Origin: Bugulina stolonifera
Taxonomy: Eukaryota; Bryozoa; Gymnolaemata; Cheilostomatida; Bugulidae
Direction of reading: 5' to 3'
Assembly: GCA_935421135.1 (NCBI GenBank)
Contig: OW285188.1
Coordinates: 13,679,233-13,743,232 of the forward strand
Length of the DNA: 64,000 nt
Below are positions 1 to 12,874 of this stretch, in pieces. The notes below the pieces were generated by a model that saw only the letters and a list, made by a program, of their open reading frames with translations, was not told where the DNA came from and searched no databases. Every line of letters begins with the position of its first letter. Within the stretch, counting starts at the first letter, position 1. The position numbers and the translations under genes were made by a program.

Positions 1-76
1 AGGATGACTGATAGCCTCAAGTCGCTGAACAAAGGCTATCTTTGCAATACCTAACGTTGTTATTATACTATCTTAC

Positions 77-3000
77 CATCTAGCTGAAACCGACATCCTA
101 TGGTAGAAACAATCGTCATGTCTAATATAATGATGTGTTCCACTGCCGTCATAGAATGCCAGCGTGAACTTCACTCCCAGTTTCCTATTAGAGGATAAAA
201 GAGTGTCTTGGATTGTAAATTAAAATACACACCAGTACAGGCTGACTTGACAACTTATTGTGATTGAAGTGTGACAGGGGACAGAATAACTACAGTAAGT
301 TCTACACTTACCTACCGTATATACAGAACAGTGTACACTTACTTACTATATATACAGAACAGTGCGCTGTACACTTACTTACTGTAAGTTTGGACTGATT
401 CTCTCTGGAAGTGTTGTGTACATATCCACTGCGTTCATTTTAGCTTTCACTGAAGTGTTCCTCAGCTCTACTGATCTATGGAATAATGTAAACAAACACA
501 TAAAACTGAATTATCTATACTGTATATTATGTACTACTAATTCACTTGCTCTATGAGCTTGCAAGCTACAAGAATTAGTGATAGTAGTTGACACATTACC
601 AAAAGTAACTCAGACACCAGAAGGGTCTATAATCTAACACTATTTAGTGTAATGCTGAATGATAATTTTAATATTCAACCAGAATCATAAAGTGAAAACA
701 ATATAGTACAATTGTATTTTTCGAATTCTAAGATATTCATATTTCTCAAGCAAAAATCTGCTTGAACTTGCAGCAAACTGTGATTGAGGATGAAATCACG
801 AGTATTCCATAGTGTATGTCAAATGTCTAAATTAACGTCTCTGTGACTACAGAATCTGTGTGATTGTAACAACGCTTCTCATAAAAGTTGGTAAAAAGAG
901 ATGGCCAACGGTTGAGCCTGCTACTAAATAACATGCAGTTACATAGAGTCAGTCTGATTGCGATTATAAATAATAGAGCTAGCAACTAACTTCTCAATAC
1001 ACTTCTTTTTCCAAAATAGAGTGGGTGTGTCTAGAGGGATACCAACATCTTTTCCTGCTTTAGTCTTGGATAAATACTTTCTATACATCTTCTGCCATAG
1101 CATACTGCAACAGGAAGAGGAAAAGCATTAATATTTATGCGGCCAATCTAACTGATAGTACATATCACAACAGGTGAGATGCCATTGTACACTGTATATA
1201 GTTGAGGTACATGCTGTTTATGCATTATAACAATGTGCCGTTGCTACAATAAATTGAACGCTGTATTTGCAGGTGGCCCATGTGAGCCTTGATTCCAAGC
1301 AGATTAAAATACTAGACCAGTAATCTAGTAATAGGTCACAGAACTTTTAACCCAAGTTCACACTTACAGATAATCTCCAACATACTTTTGTGCTGTTTAA
1401 GAATTATTACATCAGAGTAAACCATCCAAAAAACATTAGACCATAAACTTTTGCAACGTTACTCGTTAAATAACTTAAATATTCAAAGAACATGATTGTA
1501 TTCAATATTTCGGTAAATAACAAAATGTATGGTAGTTGCACACACACGCAACCTATGTGTGTATGATTCTATTACAACATGGTAAATTCTACACCATTAT
1601 ACAGCATGTAATTATAAAATTTACTGTACATTATATTGCGTAGTGCATAGTTTAGTCACCAACAAGTAGCATTTCACATTCATTTGCACTCACTCATGTG
1701 GTCCCCTATCCTATAACGCAGCTTAGAGAGTATTTTGATCGCATGACATCTTGACGCACCCCATAGCTGTTTGTATAATATGAGGGTATAACAGTATGTG
1801 CATAGCGCATTCTTCGTATAGTACATTCTTTCTTCAAAGCAACTTTATCAACCGTATAACTTACCCTCGACACGTATGAGCAATATAGGAGTTGCCAATA
1901 GTGAAAATCATAACAGTAATAGAAAGAGTGTTTCAATATAGTAATAGTATGAGTATATCAATATAGTAATAGTATGAGTATATCAATAGAGTAATAGTAT
2001 GAGTATATCAATATAGTAATAGTATGAGTATATCAATATAGTAATAGTATGAGTATATCAATATAGTAATAGTATGAGTATATCAATATAGTAATAGTAT
2101 GAGTATATCAATATAGTAATAGTATGAGTATATCAATATAGTAATAGTATGAGTATATCAATATAGTAATAGTCGGTTTGTTTGTCGCTTTTATCTTATT
2201 AGTGGCTGTAGAGTACAGGAATACTAGAAGAAATTATTAATTGGGCCTGCAGCTGGGCCATCCTATCCTACAGCAAAGAGAGTAAAAGGAAAGAGGGATC
2301 ACTCCGGCCAAAAACTGTCCCTCCCCCGCCTTCAAACGCGGTCCGGATTAAGAAAGGAGTTGTGCCACCTTGTGTACAAATCCACTATGGCTATTGGCGT
2401 TCCGCAGACCAATAATAAGCGCTTATTTATAACGGCGTCGTATAAACCATCTATTTATGTTTACGAGATATCAATACAGAATCGTAAATATGACAGCAGT
2501 AAAGTTGCGCGTTTAAGTCGAACAGCTATCCAAATTACCAGTAAGCAGGTGGCGGGTAAGTGAATAACGGAACGTCGGGACCGCCAAATTGGGCGTATTT
2601 GGTGAGACAGGGTATTATCATTGAGTGATTCCTCTTTCCTTTTACGCTCTTTGCCTACAGTCTAAAATTTTGAGGTTTAGGCAAAGCGCTTGGGTTAGAA
2701 TAAGACGTCAAGGTGGGGCGTGACTGTGACAGCTCCACCTATTTCAATTTATCTGGTTAGTTCAGTGGGAATTGCATCTATTTTGGAATTCCGGCTCTGC
2801 AGTACTCACAACCTTCATTGCGATTGAGGCAGCGACAATTTTCGGAAGATTATATTTATATTGATATTCTAACAAGAGTCCCCATTGATGTCTTAGATTA
2901 TAACTCAGTGTAATTTAATTAGCACAAAGTTCATCCCTACCCGAGATATCGTATTTTCTAGTTTTTTATACATTTACAATTAGTCCCACAAAATACATAG

Positions 3001-5557
3001 AGACAAGTTTACTGATAGCAATTGATCACATGACTGAATGCCTTGCATCACTGGAGGTAATGAAACTCGCCACTTGCACATACATACAATATAGATATGC
3101 GAGTTTAGTAACCTAAGCTTTGGTGCAAGTGTTGATAGAACATTGGCCTATGATATGATGATAGAAAAAGACAACTTGGTAACCAAGGCTAGCTTGTCAA
3201 TCATACCATAGCATACCATAACGTAACATAGCACAACATCAATTATAGTTTATTGCGTAATGCTGAATGTTATATACTAGATATACTGCAATGTATTGTA
3301 TACCAAAAGGTGCTTTGATGTACATTGTAATGTAACATATGTAACACATAGCACTTTTAGCGACATATATGTGTACCTACTTGTCATTTGCAATATTCAG
3401 CCACCTTTTACATACTCGAGCAGCTACCAGCAGATCACTTGCATCCAAATAGCTGAATAATATCAACAGCACTTCATCTGGTAACCTACAAACCAACACA
3501 ACTGCACATCCTCAAACTATTCATTTTTTAAACATCTCTTCTGTAGGTATATTTGTTAACATCATTGTAATATATCTATTAAGCCTACCTTTCAACTACC
3601 TCAGTTGTTTTTATGGCAGAAACCTTGGAAGTTAGGGAGTCGATATTATTAGCTTTCCGTGGTCTACTAAAGCTAGAACTGACACGAGTTGTGCTTATAC
3701 CAGATGCTCCAGCACTTCTTCTGCCAGAGGTTGATACCTTAGAATTACCTCTCCCAGAGCTGACATTATTATTGGTTGTTCTGTTCACAGGCTTCCCTCC
3801 GTCACCATCAACATTTCGCGAATTTCTAAGTTAATAGCAAAAGGTTGATTAAAGAACAGCATAATGCAATTTATAACGGAAACTCGTGTAGAAAGCGTCA
3901 GGTCATATTTTTAAGTATGAAATACATGTAGTCGAAATATGAGAATAATGACCAAGTTTAGCTTGTGAATGGAGTTACCCTCCCCACTAACAAGAGATAG
4001 TAACTCCAAGTAATAGGTCTACTTACAGTAAATACATGCATGGACATCGCTGCATTAAATTACTTTTCCCTGAAAACTTTTCCCTGATCAAACTGATATA
4101 AATAGGTATCTTATGTATATTATGTTGAGTTTAATTTGGCAAGGTGAAATGTCAGAGTAATGTACACACATAAGCAACATTTTGTGTTTTGCAAATACAA
4201 TATTTATACGATTCAATCATAGCATAGTGTAGCTAGAGTTATTTTACCTTTAGTTAGGCAACCGGCAGCCAATAGCAATGTAGATAACAATTTTGAATTT
4301 TAGTCAAATTAAATATTATAGGCTACATAGCACATCATTAAGTCTTATTAAATAGTCTGGCTAAATGAGTATATATGGACCATACATGACAACTCTCCTG
4401 GTCTCACCGGGACTCTCCCGTTTTCAGAACCCATCTTCTGCAAACTCTTAAACTCCTGCAAGCCCTCCCGGTTTGGGACTTTAGTCAATAGTAACTTTTA
4501 TTGGTTTGTTCGATGACTATTATGGACATATAAGCTGACCACCAAGCTAGCAGCTAGCTGTTTGTATGATATAATTGGCTTTGGAGCTATTTTGTTTATT
4601 AATGCTATGCAAGCTTAGTCTCTCCAACTATAGAACTTTTGTCTGTTTTGCAATGAATAGTAAATGAATAGAAGATAGTACATGTATCTCGGTGGTCATA
4701 CACAGTATTAGTAATTAATGTTCCTTCATGGTAGTTAACAAACCACCTCAAAACGAAACAGTGACCAGATTGGTTACAGTCAGGAAATGTAATGTGACAC
4801 CCTTTAAACTAATTGCAGCAATTTAAATTAATATTATTTTATCTTATATTATCTTCACACTTATATGGGACATCATGGTTGGCTTAGTCTGAGACCTAGT
4901 CTGTCTTCACTAGTTTTGTGCGGGCAAGCAACTCCGTCTACTAGTGTTTGTAACAACCTAGTACATGTACTTGTAGCAAATCATTTTTCACCAGCTTAGT
5001 TTGTAACTACATGTAACTGAGAACTGTGCCCACAGCAGACATAAAGTGTGGTGCCATTGTTACATTTTAGGTATTTTAGCAGTCAAAGAGTCGGTGAGGT
5101 TTGCCTAGCGTGTGTAAAAATCTCCCTCTTTGATGTCAGCCCAACTTGTCATGTATGATATGGACTAAACTGGATTGAAAGTAAGACAACTCCATCTTGC
5201 TGACACATTTAAACAGAGTGGATGGTCTTGGGAGAGTGAGCAGTTCAAACCATGTGAACTATTTGTGTGGAGTTATCACCTCTGCACAGTACCCAAGGTG
5301 TGATAACTCTACACAAAGGGTTTACATGATTTGAACTAGAAGAGAGGCTGATGCAACATAATAACCTGTATGCATATTATACACTTAATAAGGGCACAAT
5401 GTATGTACATGTAGCTATGAGAAAATGAGTCAAGGAGCAGTTTTCAGTGAAATTAATGTAGGCCTACAGGTCTACTATTACATTTGATAAATATAACGTT
5501 CCAAATAACAAATTACCTCAGTTTATCGGAAGGTCTGGAACTTCTTCTGGAACTCAT
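77..5557 (-). CDS. FBXO15: F-box protein, FBXO15-like (3' part beyond window)
   Basis: F-box proteins recruit substrates to SCF (Skp1-Cullin-F-box) ubiquitin ligases. Exons on the minus strand: 5517-5557 (ATG at 5557), 3589-3825, 3381-3485, 943-1104, 77-184; all junctions are GT-AG and phases agree. Residues 1-92 are a Ser/Arg/Asn-rich, low-complexity tail. The F-box follows at about 94-130, starting LPDEVLLILFSYLDASDLL and ending with CKRWLNIAND. After it, a W-K-K-K-C-I-E-K-L segment and the exon at 77-184 (YDGSGTHHYIRHDD) resemble the region after the F-box of FBXO15 as I recall it. The 943-1104 exon could alternatively read through to TAA at 939-941; I prefer the GTAACT donor because the next exon then joins in phase. 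The gene runs off the left edge. The F-box call is firm; the FBXO15 subfamily assignment is inference. Confidence 0.72.
1934..2173. repeat. 25-bp tandem repeat, about 9.6 copies
   Basis: The unit, caatatagtaatagtatg plus agtatat, recurs nearly unchanged; one copy has a single A-to-G change near 1988. It lies in the 2.3-kb intron between F-box-gene exons 3381-3485 and 943-1104. The copies are almost identical, suggesting recent expansion. No coding role is visible. Confidence 0.95.
2274..2653. mobile_element. MITE with about 31-bp terminal inverted repeats and 7-bp target duplication
   Basis: The left end begins CAAAGAGAGTAAAAGG and the right end is its reverse complement with about 2 mismatches across some 31 bases (2274-2304 and about 2623-2653). 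Both ends are flanked by the direct repeat CCTACAG (2267-2273 and 2654-2660). The 380-bp interior carries no transposase. The superfamily is not certain: ends starting CA-A-G fit hAT, but hAT usually makes 8-bp duplications. It sits inside an intron of the F-box gene. Confidence 0.8.
5242..5337. repeat. Long imperfect hairpin (about 40-bp arms, about 15-nt loop)
   Basis: The left arm AGTTCAAACCATGTGAACTA (continuing to about 5281) pairs with the right arm ending TACATGATTTGAACT (about 5296-5337), with a few mismatches. It lies in intron 1 of the F-box gene. It could be a foldback element remnant or a small-RNA precursor; the sequence alone does not decide. Confidence 0.75.
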
Positions 5558-5620
5558 TTTCAAATTCTAAAAACACATTACTGTATAGTTGATGAAATGA
5601 ATTATATACAATATACTGTT

Positions 5621-5830
5621 GGAAGCAGCCGTGGCCAAGTGATTAGAATGCGGAACTTTCATGCTGCCAGTTCCAGGTTCGAATCCTGGTCACGGTGGTG
5701 TTAGGAAGAGCATCCAGCCACAATTGCTCTTGGGTCTCAAATAAAAAGTCCTTGAGGTCATACAAGTAGCATGGCTTTAAGACAACTCCTCTACCCCCCC
5801 CCCCCCCCATTGCCCAAAAGAGTCCATACC
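5621..5830 (+). mobile_element. tRNA-derived SINE
   Basis: A tRNA-like head spans 5628-5696. It has a box A-like TGGCCAAGTGATTAGAATG, a perfect box B GGTTCGAATCC (5677-5687), a perfect 5-bp T stem (CCAGG/CCTGG) and 7-bp acceptor-stem pairing (GCCGTGG with TCACGGT, two G-U). The anticodon arm does not fold well, so it is unlikely to be a working tRNA. The following GTTAGGAAGAGCATCCAGCC resembles the body of tRNA-derived SINEs I know from other marine invertebrates. A C13-14 homopolymer lies near 5794-5808. The 3' end is not sharply defined. It starts 71 bp upstream of the F-box gene ATG. Confidence 0.65.
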
Positions 5831-6422
5831 ATCTAGGCCTTTCTCGCAGAGAAGTGGCCAGCACTGGCATCTGGCAGTTCAAGCTGCGTGGGGCTGGTCA
5901 CGCCAAGGAGTACAAGCCGGTGTGTCAGACTTGCTGAGAAATCAAAAAATGGATTAGAAGGTTAGACATGGTACATCTATTCAGTGGAGAATAAAGATGT
6001 ACTGTAGATCTAAAGGTCGACATATGTTCGTTTGTATCCTCTGTTGCCTGAATTAGAATGAGGCAGTGTCTAGTAAAAGCAATTACATGTAGGCCTAACT
6101 TTAGAATCGAAATATACTTTAAAAATGTGAATCACGAACATAAATTTAAACTACTTCGGAAATATCTGTGTGCAAAAGTCCATAAACTAGCAGGCAGACT
6201 GGCAGAGGAAGATGATCTAATCAAGTTGGTAAGACAATGTACATGTAGGATGTTGAAGCATTAATAAGTTAATAAATAAAAATTTATTAAATAAGAGCTA
6301 GCCAGTAAGCTACCTCATGGTCACTGAAATTTGGATTCAAGATTATGTTGATAAGATATTTAAATGAAACTAAGCAACAAATTAAACAGCACTAAACAAC
6401 TCTTCAACTTATACAACAATAC

Positions 6423-8991
6423 CAGACCTGCCAACCTAGGGGTGGGGCAACAGAGTGAGTTGCATAAAAGGGGCAAAAACTTTTTTAATTGGGACACTCA
6501 CAAAGCCTCTGAATTGATCATTACAATCATTATGATTATGAAAGATATGAATATCATTTTATTAATATAATTTAATTACTAGCTGCTAGCGTGCTTGTAA
6601 ATTTGGCTGAAAATAAAAATTAAGATTTTATAGTTCTAGTACTCGTAGACCAATTAAGAGATTGTGGCTTGTTTGTTATTTATGTAAAATTAAATCTAGT
6701 AATTTAGCAAGTTAGTGAAAATAACGTAGTCTTCAAGAGACCAGTATATATTTAGCCTAGATTTATTCTATTAATATTAGCCCTTACGATTACTGTAATA
6801 ACATCTAATAGAGTTGTGTAGCTTAATGTAATTACATAGAATTCAGTTTCAGTTTGTTTAGTTGTAGTAAAAGCTTAGGTCCTCCAATGCATTAGCAGTT
6901 AATTGGTCTGCTTATGATGAGCTTACAATTGTGTGGTACAAAGATCCAAATATCTTTTAAACATAATATGTCTATTAGTTATATATTACCAAAAAGTTTG
7001 TTGCTAATGATTTGATGCGCATTGGTAGAAAAAGGGTAAAACAAGTTGTAGGCCTACATATTGTGATGAACTGTAAATACAATCTCTATATCGCATAGTT
7101 AACCAAATTCAATTGCATGTGTTGTACTAGGTGCAATAGTACACAGTTTTATGTAGCCTTAGATCTTTGTTTGTGGTTGGGGTGACACTTTTTCATCTGA
7201 AACTTTGCTGAAGAGCACTGGTTATGACCAAAGAGCATAAAGTTGTGCCTGCCTCTATACTGTAGGCCCTACATCTCTCAGCCATAATTTAGTTGTATAG
7301 GCTCGTTTTATGTGTATTTCTTGTTGAGCCACATTGTGTTGAGTACTTGAGTTCATTGCTGACTGGGATTGATTGTTATCTATTATAGGCCAAGAGCCGA
7401 AAGCAAATATTTATTAAATAACTGTCACATACATTGTAGATCACAATCCTCCACCTGACTTGTAAGGGCTGACAATTTTATGCTCGACCATCGGGTGTTT
7501 TTATTACATGTACATGTATGTCCAAATCGTTGTCGATGGTGCATTAGCTCTGAAGTTTTTGTAGAATAACTAGTTGGGTATTGAGGCCCTTCAGACTCTA
7601 GACAGAGCCAGGTTTTTTATAAAAAGTGCCACATTTTTCTGTTTTGTTCAGTTGCTACTTGGATTACAATAAAGTTATCTCTATCTTATTAAATGCTCTG
7701 TGGAATTGAGTGCCCAGGGTAACCAGTTTTAGTTCAAAATAAGTTATACAAGCTTGGACCTGGAAACAGGGGACGGTCCTATGCATGCACAATATTATGC
7801 ATGATAGAAACCCGTTGGACCTGTTAATCAGTTGTATAAGGTTGTAATCTGCAGGTATCTACGGTATCTAGCAGTGTTTGGTCAGCCCTAAAGTTTTATT
7901 GGGTGATTTCAGCGCATGTGGTATTTAAGATAGTGTGCTAGACACAGTCAAACATCACAATATTACCACGCTTGAAGAAACGAGCTGTCCCCAGTGCCAG
8001 ACTTGACCGTTTTTTTAAGACTATCATTCTTCTGATGGGTGAAAATCATTTGAGAGATTAGCAAATTTGATAATTATATTGCTGATCATCGTCTTTAGAG
8101 AGGCAGTTTGGCTTGGTGTGGAATTATGTATAAGGGGTATAAAGGCCAATGTGAGAGCCAGATATAGCCTATTGGCTTAAAATTTTTTGAAGTTTGCCCA
8201 ACTCTTCCCAAAACCTGGTTATCAAGCTACACTCGTTGTTAAAATTGTCAAATAAAGATAGTGATAGCATTTTCGAATGCATTCATTTTCTCATATCTAT
8301 ACAAAAAAGCTTCAAAGTGTAGCAATAAGATTAACTACATCTCATATAGCAATTTAGTACTATTAGATACAAAATAGTCTGCCGCAGAGCCAATCTACCC
8401 TGGAACTGTGGCGATTTGACAGTTATAATAATATTGGTTTTTTAATTAAATTTGATATAGTTATACTAATACTTTCTCACCATTCCATTTTATCTCACTG
8501 TCACAGTACAAATTACAGTAATGCAGGTACTAGTTAGGCTTAGCTCACTATACAACTGATAATATAAAACAATTTTGTAATGAGCAGGCCTATACTTTAG
8601 TATATATTGTTATTAGCATTCAATATTATAGCTGAATTCAGATTATCATTTATGGTAGGTGCCTAAGTGTTGTGATAGGATCCTAGTTAGTAAAGGGCGT
8701 CTCTGTATCCCAACACATAAATTGATGCTCCATATCAATGAAATAAAGGCTATTGTGGCAATGCCAATAAAGTGTACTGTGTATCCTTTGTTTGAATGAG
8801 TTTTGTGGCTTGAGGAAAGCAAGTAAGTACAGCAAAATGAGGCAAAAACAACATTTTTATTACTTTATAATGGGGCAAAAAATAATTTTTTATTGCTTTG
8901 ATGGGGCAAAAGAGTGAGAAGAGAGTGAGAGCTTGAGCAATGGGGCAATTGCTTGAATCTCACGCTCAATGCGTGAGAGTTGGCAGGTCTG
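6423..8991. mobile_element. Non-autonomous hAT-type transposon, 2569 bp
   Basis: Terminal inverted repeats CAGACCTGCCAAC (6423-6435) and GTTGGCAGGTCTG (8979-8991) match perfectly. They are flanked by a perfect 8-bp direct repeat AACAATAC (6415-6422 and 8992-8999). CAG-start ends and 8-bp duplications are the hAT hallmark. Both subterminal regions carry repeated GGGGCAA motifs (left near 6440-6480; right near 8838-8950), which could bind transposase. No transposase frame is present; the interior is AT-rich with stops in all frames, so the element would depend on a transposase encoded elsewhere. The perfect duplication suggests a fairly recent insertion. Confidence 0.9.
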
Positions 8992-8999
8992 AACAATAC

Positions 9000-10223
9000 C
9001 TTCTTCCTGAATTAGATAATCATGACTCATGAGACTAATCAGTCAGTCGGTGGCCGATGGTTTGTTCGTGTTCAAATGTTTATGTTGCAGCAAAACATCA
9101 CTCATCAACATAATACGTGCATCATGACTTACACATTTCAGCACTTGTTTTGAAGTATTTTACAAGGAGGTGCCCAAGCTATACAAAGTATCAAGCCATT
9201 AAAAATGATCTTCTGTTTTAATTTTGTGTATGCAGCTACTTTGATTCAACTTTCACTTTGTAGGTATTCGCGAATAGTTGTAGTTCTTTTAAACACAGAA
9301 TAATCTATCGGGCAACAGCGTGGACACACGTTAAATTATTTTGCACCCAGCTACTTAAAGGAATCTTTTTACCAACTTCGCTATTCATCTTTGCAAGAGA
9401 GGACAACTACTTTGGAAACAAAAATAGAGCTATAGAGGATGACTCCCAATTGTACAATGCTCACACGACAGTGACGACACCACTTCAAAGATAGTGGAAG
9501 ATAGTGGTCCACTATCTTTGACCACTTTGCAGTTGCACTGAAATCAGCTGATACATTAATTTAGCCCTAGCTAGGCCGATTCTAACACTGCCAAATGCTA
9601 ATATAGCCTCCTGTATTTCAACCTTACATAAGAAGAGGAAAGGAAATTGAGAGAAGACAACTTCTAATTATAACCGATAGCTTATGAGTGCCCATGCTCA
9701 TTATCCAGTAAATAACAAAACAGTCAGATACTAACCCAGTAAATTTATTAGCGCAGAGCACTTGAAGAGGTATTACTGCTGGGCCAATGAGGTTATAGAT
9801 TGAAGTAGAACACTATATTTTATAATTGTTTATAGGAAAATGTTCATAATTTTACAATAATTGATTTCTGTTTCTGCTATTACTTTTGAACAATGCCTTC
9901 TTTACTAACTACTTATACAACCGGAGGTCAGTGATTTGTGTGCTACAGCTGCAATATTTACTTCATTTACAATTACAGATTCCAATATTTATTTGTTCAC
10001 TAAAATGTAATTTACCTAAAGATGGCAGATGTATGTCCATATGTCATGTTACAAAATACATTAGCAAAACTCATAATGCACCTCAAATAAATGGCTCCCA
10101 TCACTGTAAATTCACTTTAGATTATAACATATGGTGTACATGTACACTGCATTGCATAAAACAATAAGGATGGCACATGATGGTATAGATTAGAAGTGAC
10201 AGAACAATGTAAATGTATAAATA
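9000..10223. other. Intergenic, no gene seen
   Basis: AT-rich sequence between the hAT element and the HOGA1-like 3' end. A 93-codon frame at 9886-10167 has no domain or splice context and looks like chance. Nothing else supportable is seen. Confidence 0.6.
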
Positions 10224-10229
10224 TTTATT
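10224..10229 (-). promoter_or_regulatory. Polyadenylation signal AATAAA for the HOGA1-like gene
   Basis: TTTATT on the plus strand reads AATAAA on the minus strand, about 300 bp beyond the stop codon at 10532. It is the first canonical hexamer I see downstream. Confidence 0.45.
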
Positions 10230-10531
10230 AGAAAAAATAGTAAAAAATTCATTATACAATGTATTTGTTACGGTTTTTATATTGGTTTAGGCCTAACCAA
10301 AATAGCAGAAATATTTCAACTCATTAATAATTTTAGAATTGTTCCCAGTTTTACACTATGGTTGTGTCCTGGCAGAGAATTGCGGCCAATGAGTTTAATA
10401 CAGTGTACCAACAGAGCTCTGCTATAGACTACCAACAGGAGAATAACATGAGTCATCTACAAGTGTAAGTATAGTCTGGAAAATAACAAGACTGTCAGCA
10501 GCTGCTGGTTGCAATGATTTCTGGACCAAAG

Positions 10532-12074
10532 TTAGTCTAAAAATCCATCTTTCTTAAAATCCTTCCGTAAGACATCTTGCTGATTAGTGGTTAGAGGCAA
10601 CAGAGGTGATCGAGTTCTTCCTCCCACATACCCCAACCAGTCCATGGCTTGTTTTAAACCAGGTACTCCAAATCGACGCGTTACATCAATATTTGGTATG
10701 ATGAGTCTCTTTTGTAGCTCTGCAGCTTCAGCAAACCTTCCTTGGTTGAACAAACTCTCAAGGTCACAACATTCTTGGCCGAGTACATTGGCGAGGGCAC
10801 ACACACCACCAACACCACCCAGATGATACGAAGCGTAAAGGAAGCTTGCTGATCCAGCTAATACTTGAAACACGTTGGTCTGTGTTTTGTGGATAACGGC
10901 TCCTATTTTGGAGATGTCTCCACCGCTTTCCTTTAGACCAATGACATTTGGGTGAGCAGAAAGACGAACAATCACCTACAACAATATCATTGGTATTTTC
11001 ATATGCATCAGTTGTTGTCTATGGCACCCATAGGACAAGATAAGAATAGAATATGTCCTAGAGTTACACCTACATATAAGCCAGTCTTACTTCATTAGTT
11101 TCACTCTTATTACCAAGAGAGCATTGATTTAAAATGACCTGCATTACTCTAAACTAGGCCGAATCAGCATCTACAGACTACAGTTTAGTTAGGCCTATAT
11201 ACATGTAGAGCTACACTCGCAAGTATGCAACAATTATGCTTTGACTATGTGCTGCCGTTTGTAAAATGAATTCAAGAATCTTAGGTAGATGTACACATAC
11301 ATACTAGGCATTTGATTATTATAATGGTATTCTGAGGCATTCAATATCAAAGACAGAAAATAGAAAACACGATTCAGACTAAACATACATGTATGATAAA
11401 ATATGATTTAAACCCAATGTATGTCTATGTTTATTATGGATTGTAGGTTTATTTACAAATTTCCATGTATTTACATTTAGGTCAAGTATAAACATATATA
11501 AACATATTTCCGTAACAATACTTACATCTAGACTAAGTTCTATTCCAGTATTGGCAGGTACGTTATACAATATGATTGGTATCTTAGATGAATCGGCAAC
11601 ACGATCAAAGTGAGCGAACATTGCGTCATCTGTCATTCCAGATTTATAGAAGCACGGGGTTACCACGAGAGCCGCATCAGCTCCCGCATCAGCCATATTG
11701 TTTGTCATCTCAACAGTGGCATGAGTCGACTCACAGCCTGAACCGGCTATCAACAGCTTTCCTTCGGCCATCATACTTTTCACACTTGATACAAGTTCCA
11801 GACGCTCTGCAGTACTCATATAAGCATATTCACCGTTTGATCCTTGGACGACATAGCCTCTAAATGGTATGGTATTCCATTTCTTCATATTACTCTCTAA
11901 TGACATCCAATCTATCTCTTCATTTTCATCGAATGGTGTGGTTATAGGAGGATAAATACCAGATAGATCCATTTTTACTGGAGATGTGTGTTTGTATTTC
12001 ACTGGAGCTAGAGCACATTTAGAGGAATGGAATAGTGCCCTAGTACTTCTCACTGGAGAGATGAGAGACATCAT
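10532..12074 (-). CDS. HOGA1: 4-hydroxy-2-oxoglutarate aldolase, mitochondrial
   Basis: This Class I aldolase cleaves 4-hydroxy-2-oxoglutarate to pyruvate and glyoxylate, the last step of hydroxyproline breakdown in mitochondria. Two exons: 11526-12074 (ATG at 12074) and 10532-10975, joined phase 0 through a GTAAG...GTAG intron. The product is 330 aa, essentially the family length. Residues 1-35 are basic and Ser-rich without acidic residues, fitting a mitochondrial presequence. The NAL/DHDPS-type barrel follows: [10 protein letters not shown] (substrate loop), [28 protein letters not shown] with the catalytic Tyr, and GLKESGGD with the Schiff-base Lys at the start of exon 2. The C-terminal half ([19 protein letters not shown]) is strongly family-like. 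All key residues are present, so it should be active. A bacterial-type dihydrodipicolinate synthase is less likely given the presequence and intron. Confidence 0.95.
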
Positions 12075-12874
12075 CTTGCCCCAACCGTATACTTATCTAG
12101 AAAACAGTACATGCTGATAACCATGATATATTGTATATGTATAGATGCATTATATGTGTGTGCAATGAATTAGTACAGAGATAGACAGATCAAATACATG
12201 TAGCAGAATGGGCTATATAATGATGTTGGCTGTCAAAGGTTACCACATATCTTGACATACATGTAAATGAAAACCAATGCATAGATAATTTAACAAAAAA
12301 ACTGCCAAGTGTCACACTAAATCAAGCCAATAACTAAAACTGCTGAGAAATGATTTTTAGTGAATTTATTTGATGATAAAACACTATGTAATAGCTTAAT
12401 TGCTTCTGGTGAACATGTATGTGGTTGAAATATTATGAGCCATTTCAATGAGCTGCTGTCTTTACAATACCAGCAGATAATGAGACAGAAGTTATGTACT
12501 CAATGCCAAACTAACTACAGCCGGCTGAGCCACTACAGCACATGATAAACCTGATGCTCAATTTCAACATTGCAGATCATGTTGATAATCATATCGTGTT
12601 GTTAGATTAAATAATGACAATCCCCTGACTTTCAGATTAAATCACATCACATTTATCCTGAACCAGTGATTATTTTTTATGACTTTACTATCAAATTAGT
12701 ATTTGTATTTCGTATTTGACGATGATGATGAAGACTGAACCAAAGATTGATAAATGGTCACTTCCACTTTGGTAGAAGGTGAAAAGTCGATTACTAGTAT
12801 AGTTATGGGTAGTTTAGTTTTGTAAGTTGTAGTGATTCAACCATCGGAATCTGGTCAGTGGACGTGGTTCATAC

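Noticed and set aside
1934..2173. CRISPR-like array
   Set aside because: Contiguous tandem units without variable spacers, in an animal intron.
4388..4485. CTCTCCTGG...CCGGGACTCTCCCG stretch resembling a transposon end
   Set aside because: No matching inverted partner or target duplication found nearby.
5628..5696. Functional tRNA gene
   Set aside because: Acceptor and T stems are good, but the anticodon arm does not pair and SINE body sequence follows directly.
9886..10167. 93-codon plus-strand frame
   Set aside because: No domain, no splice context, biased AT-rich composition; likely chance.
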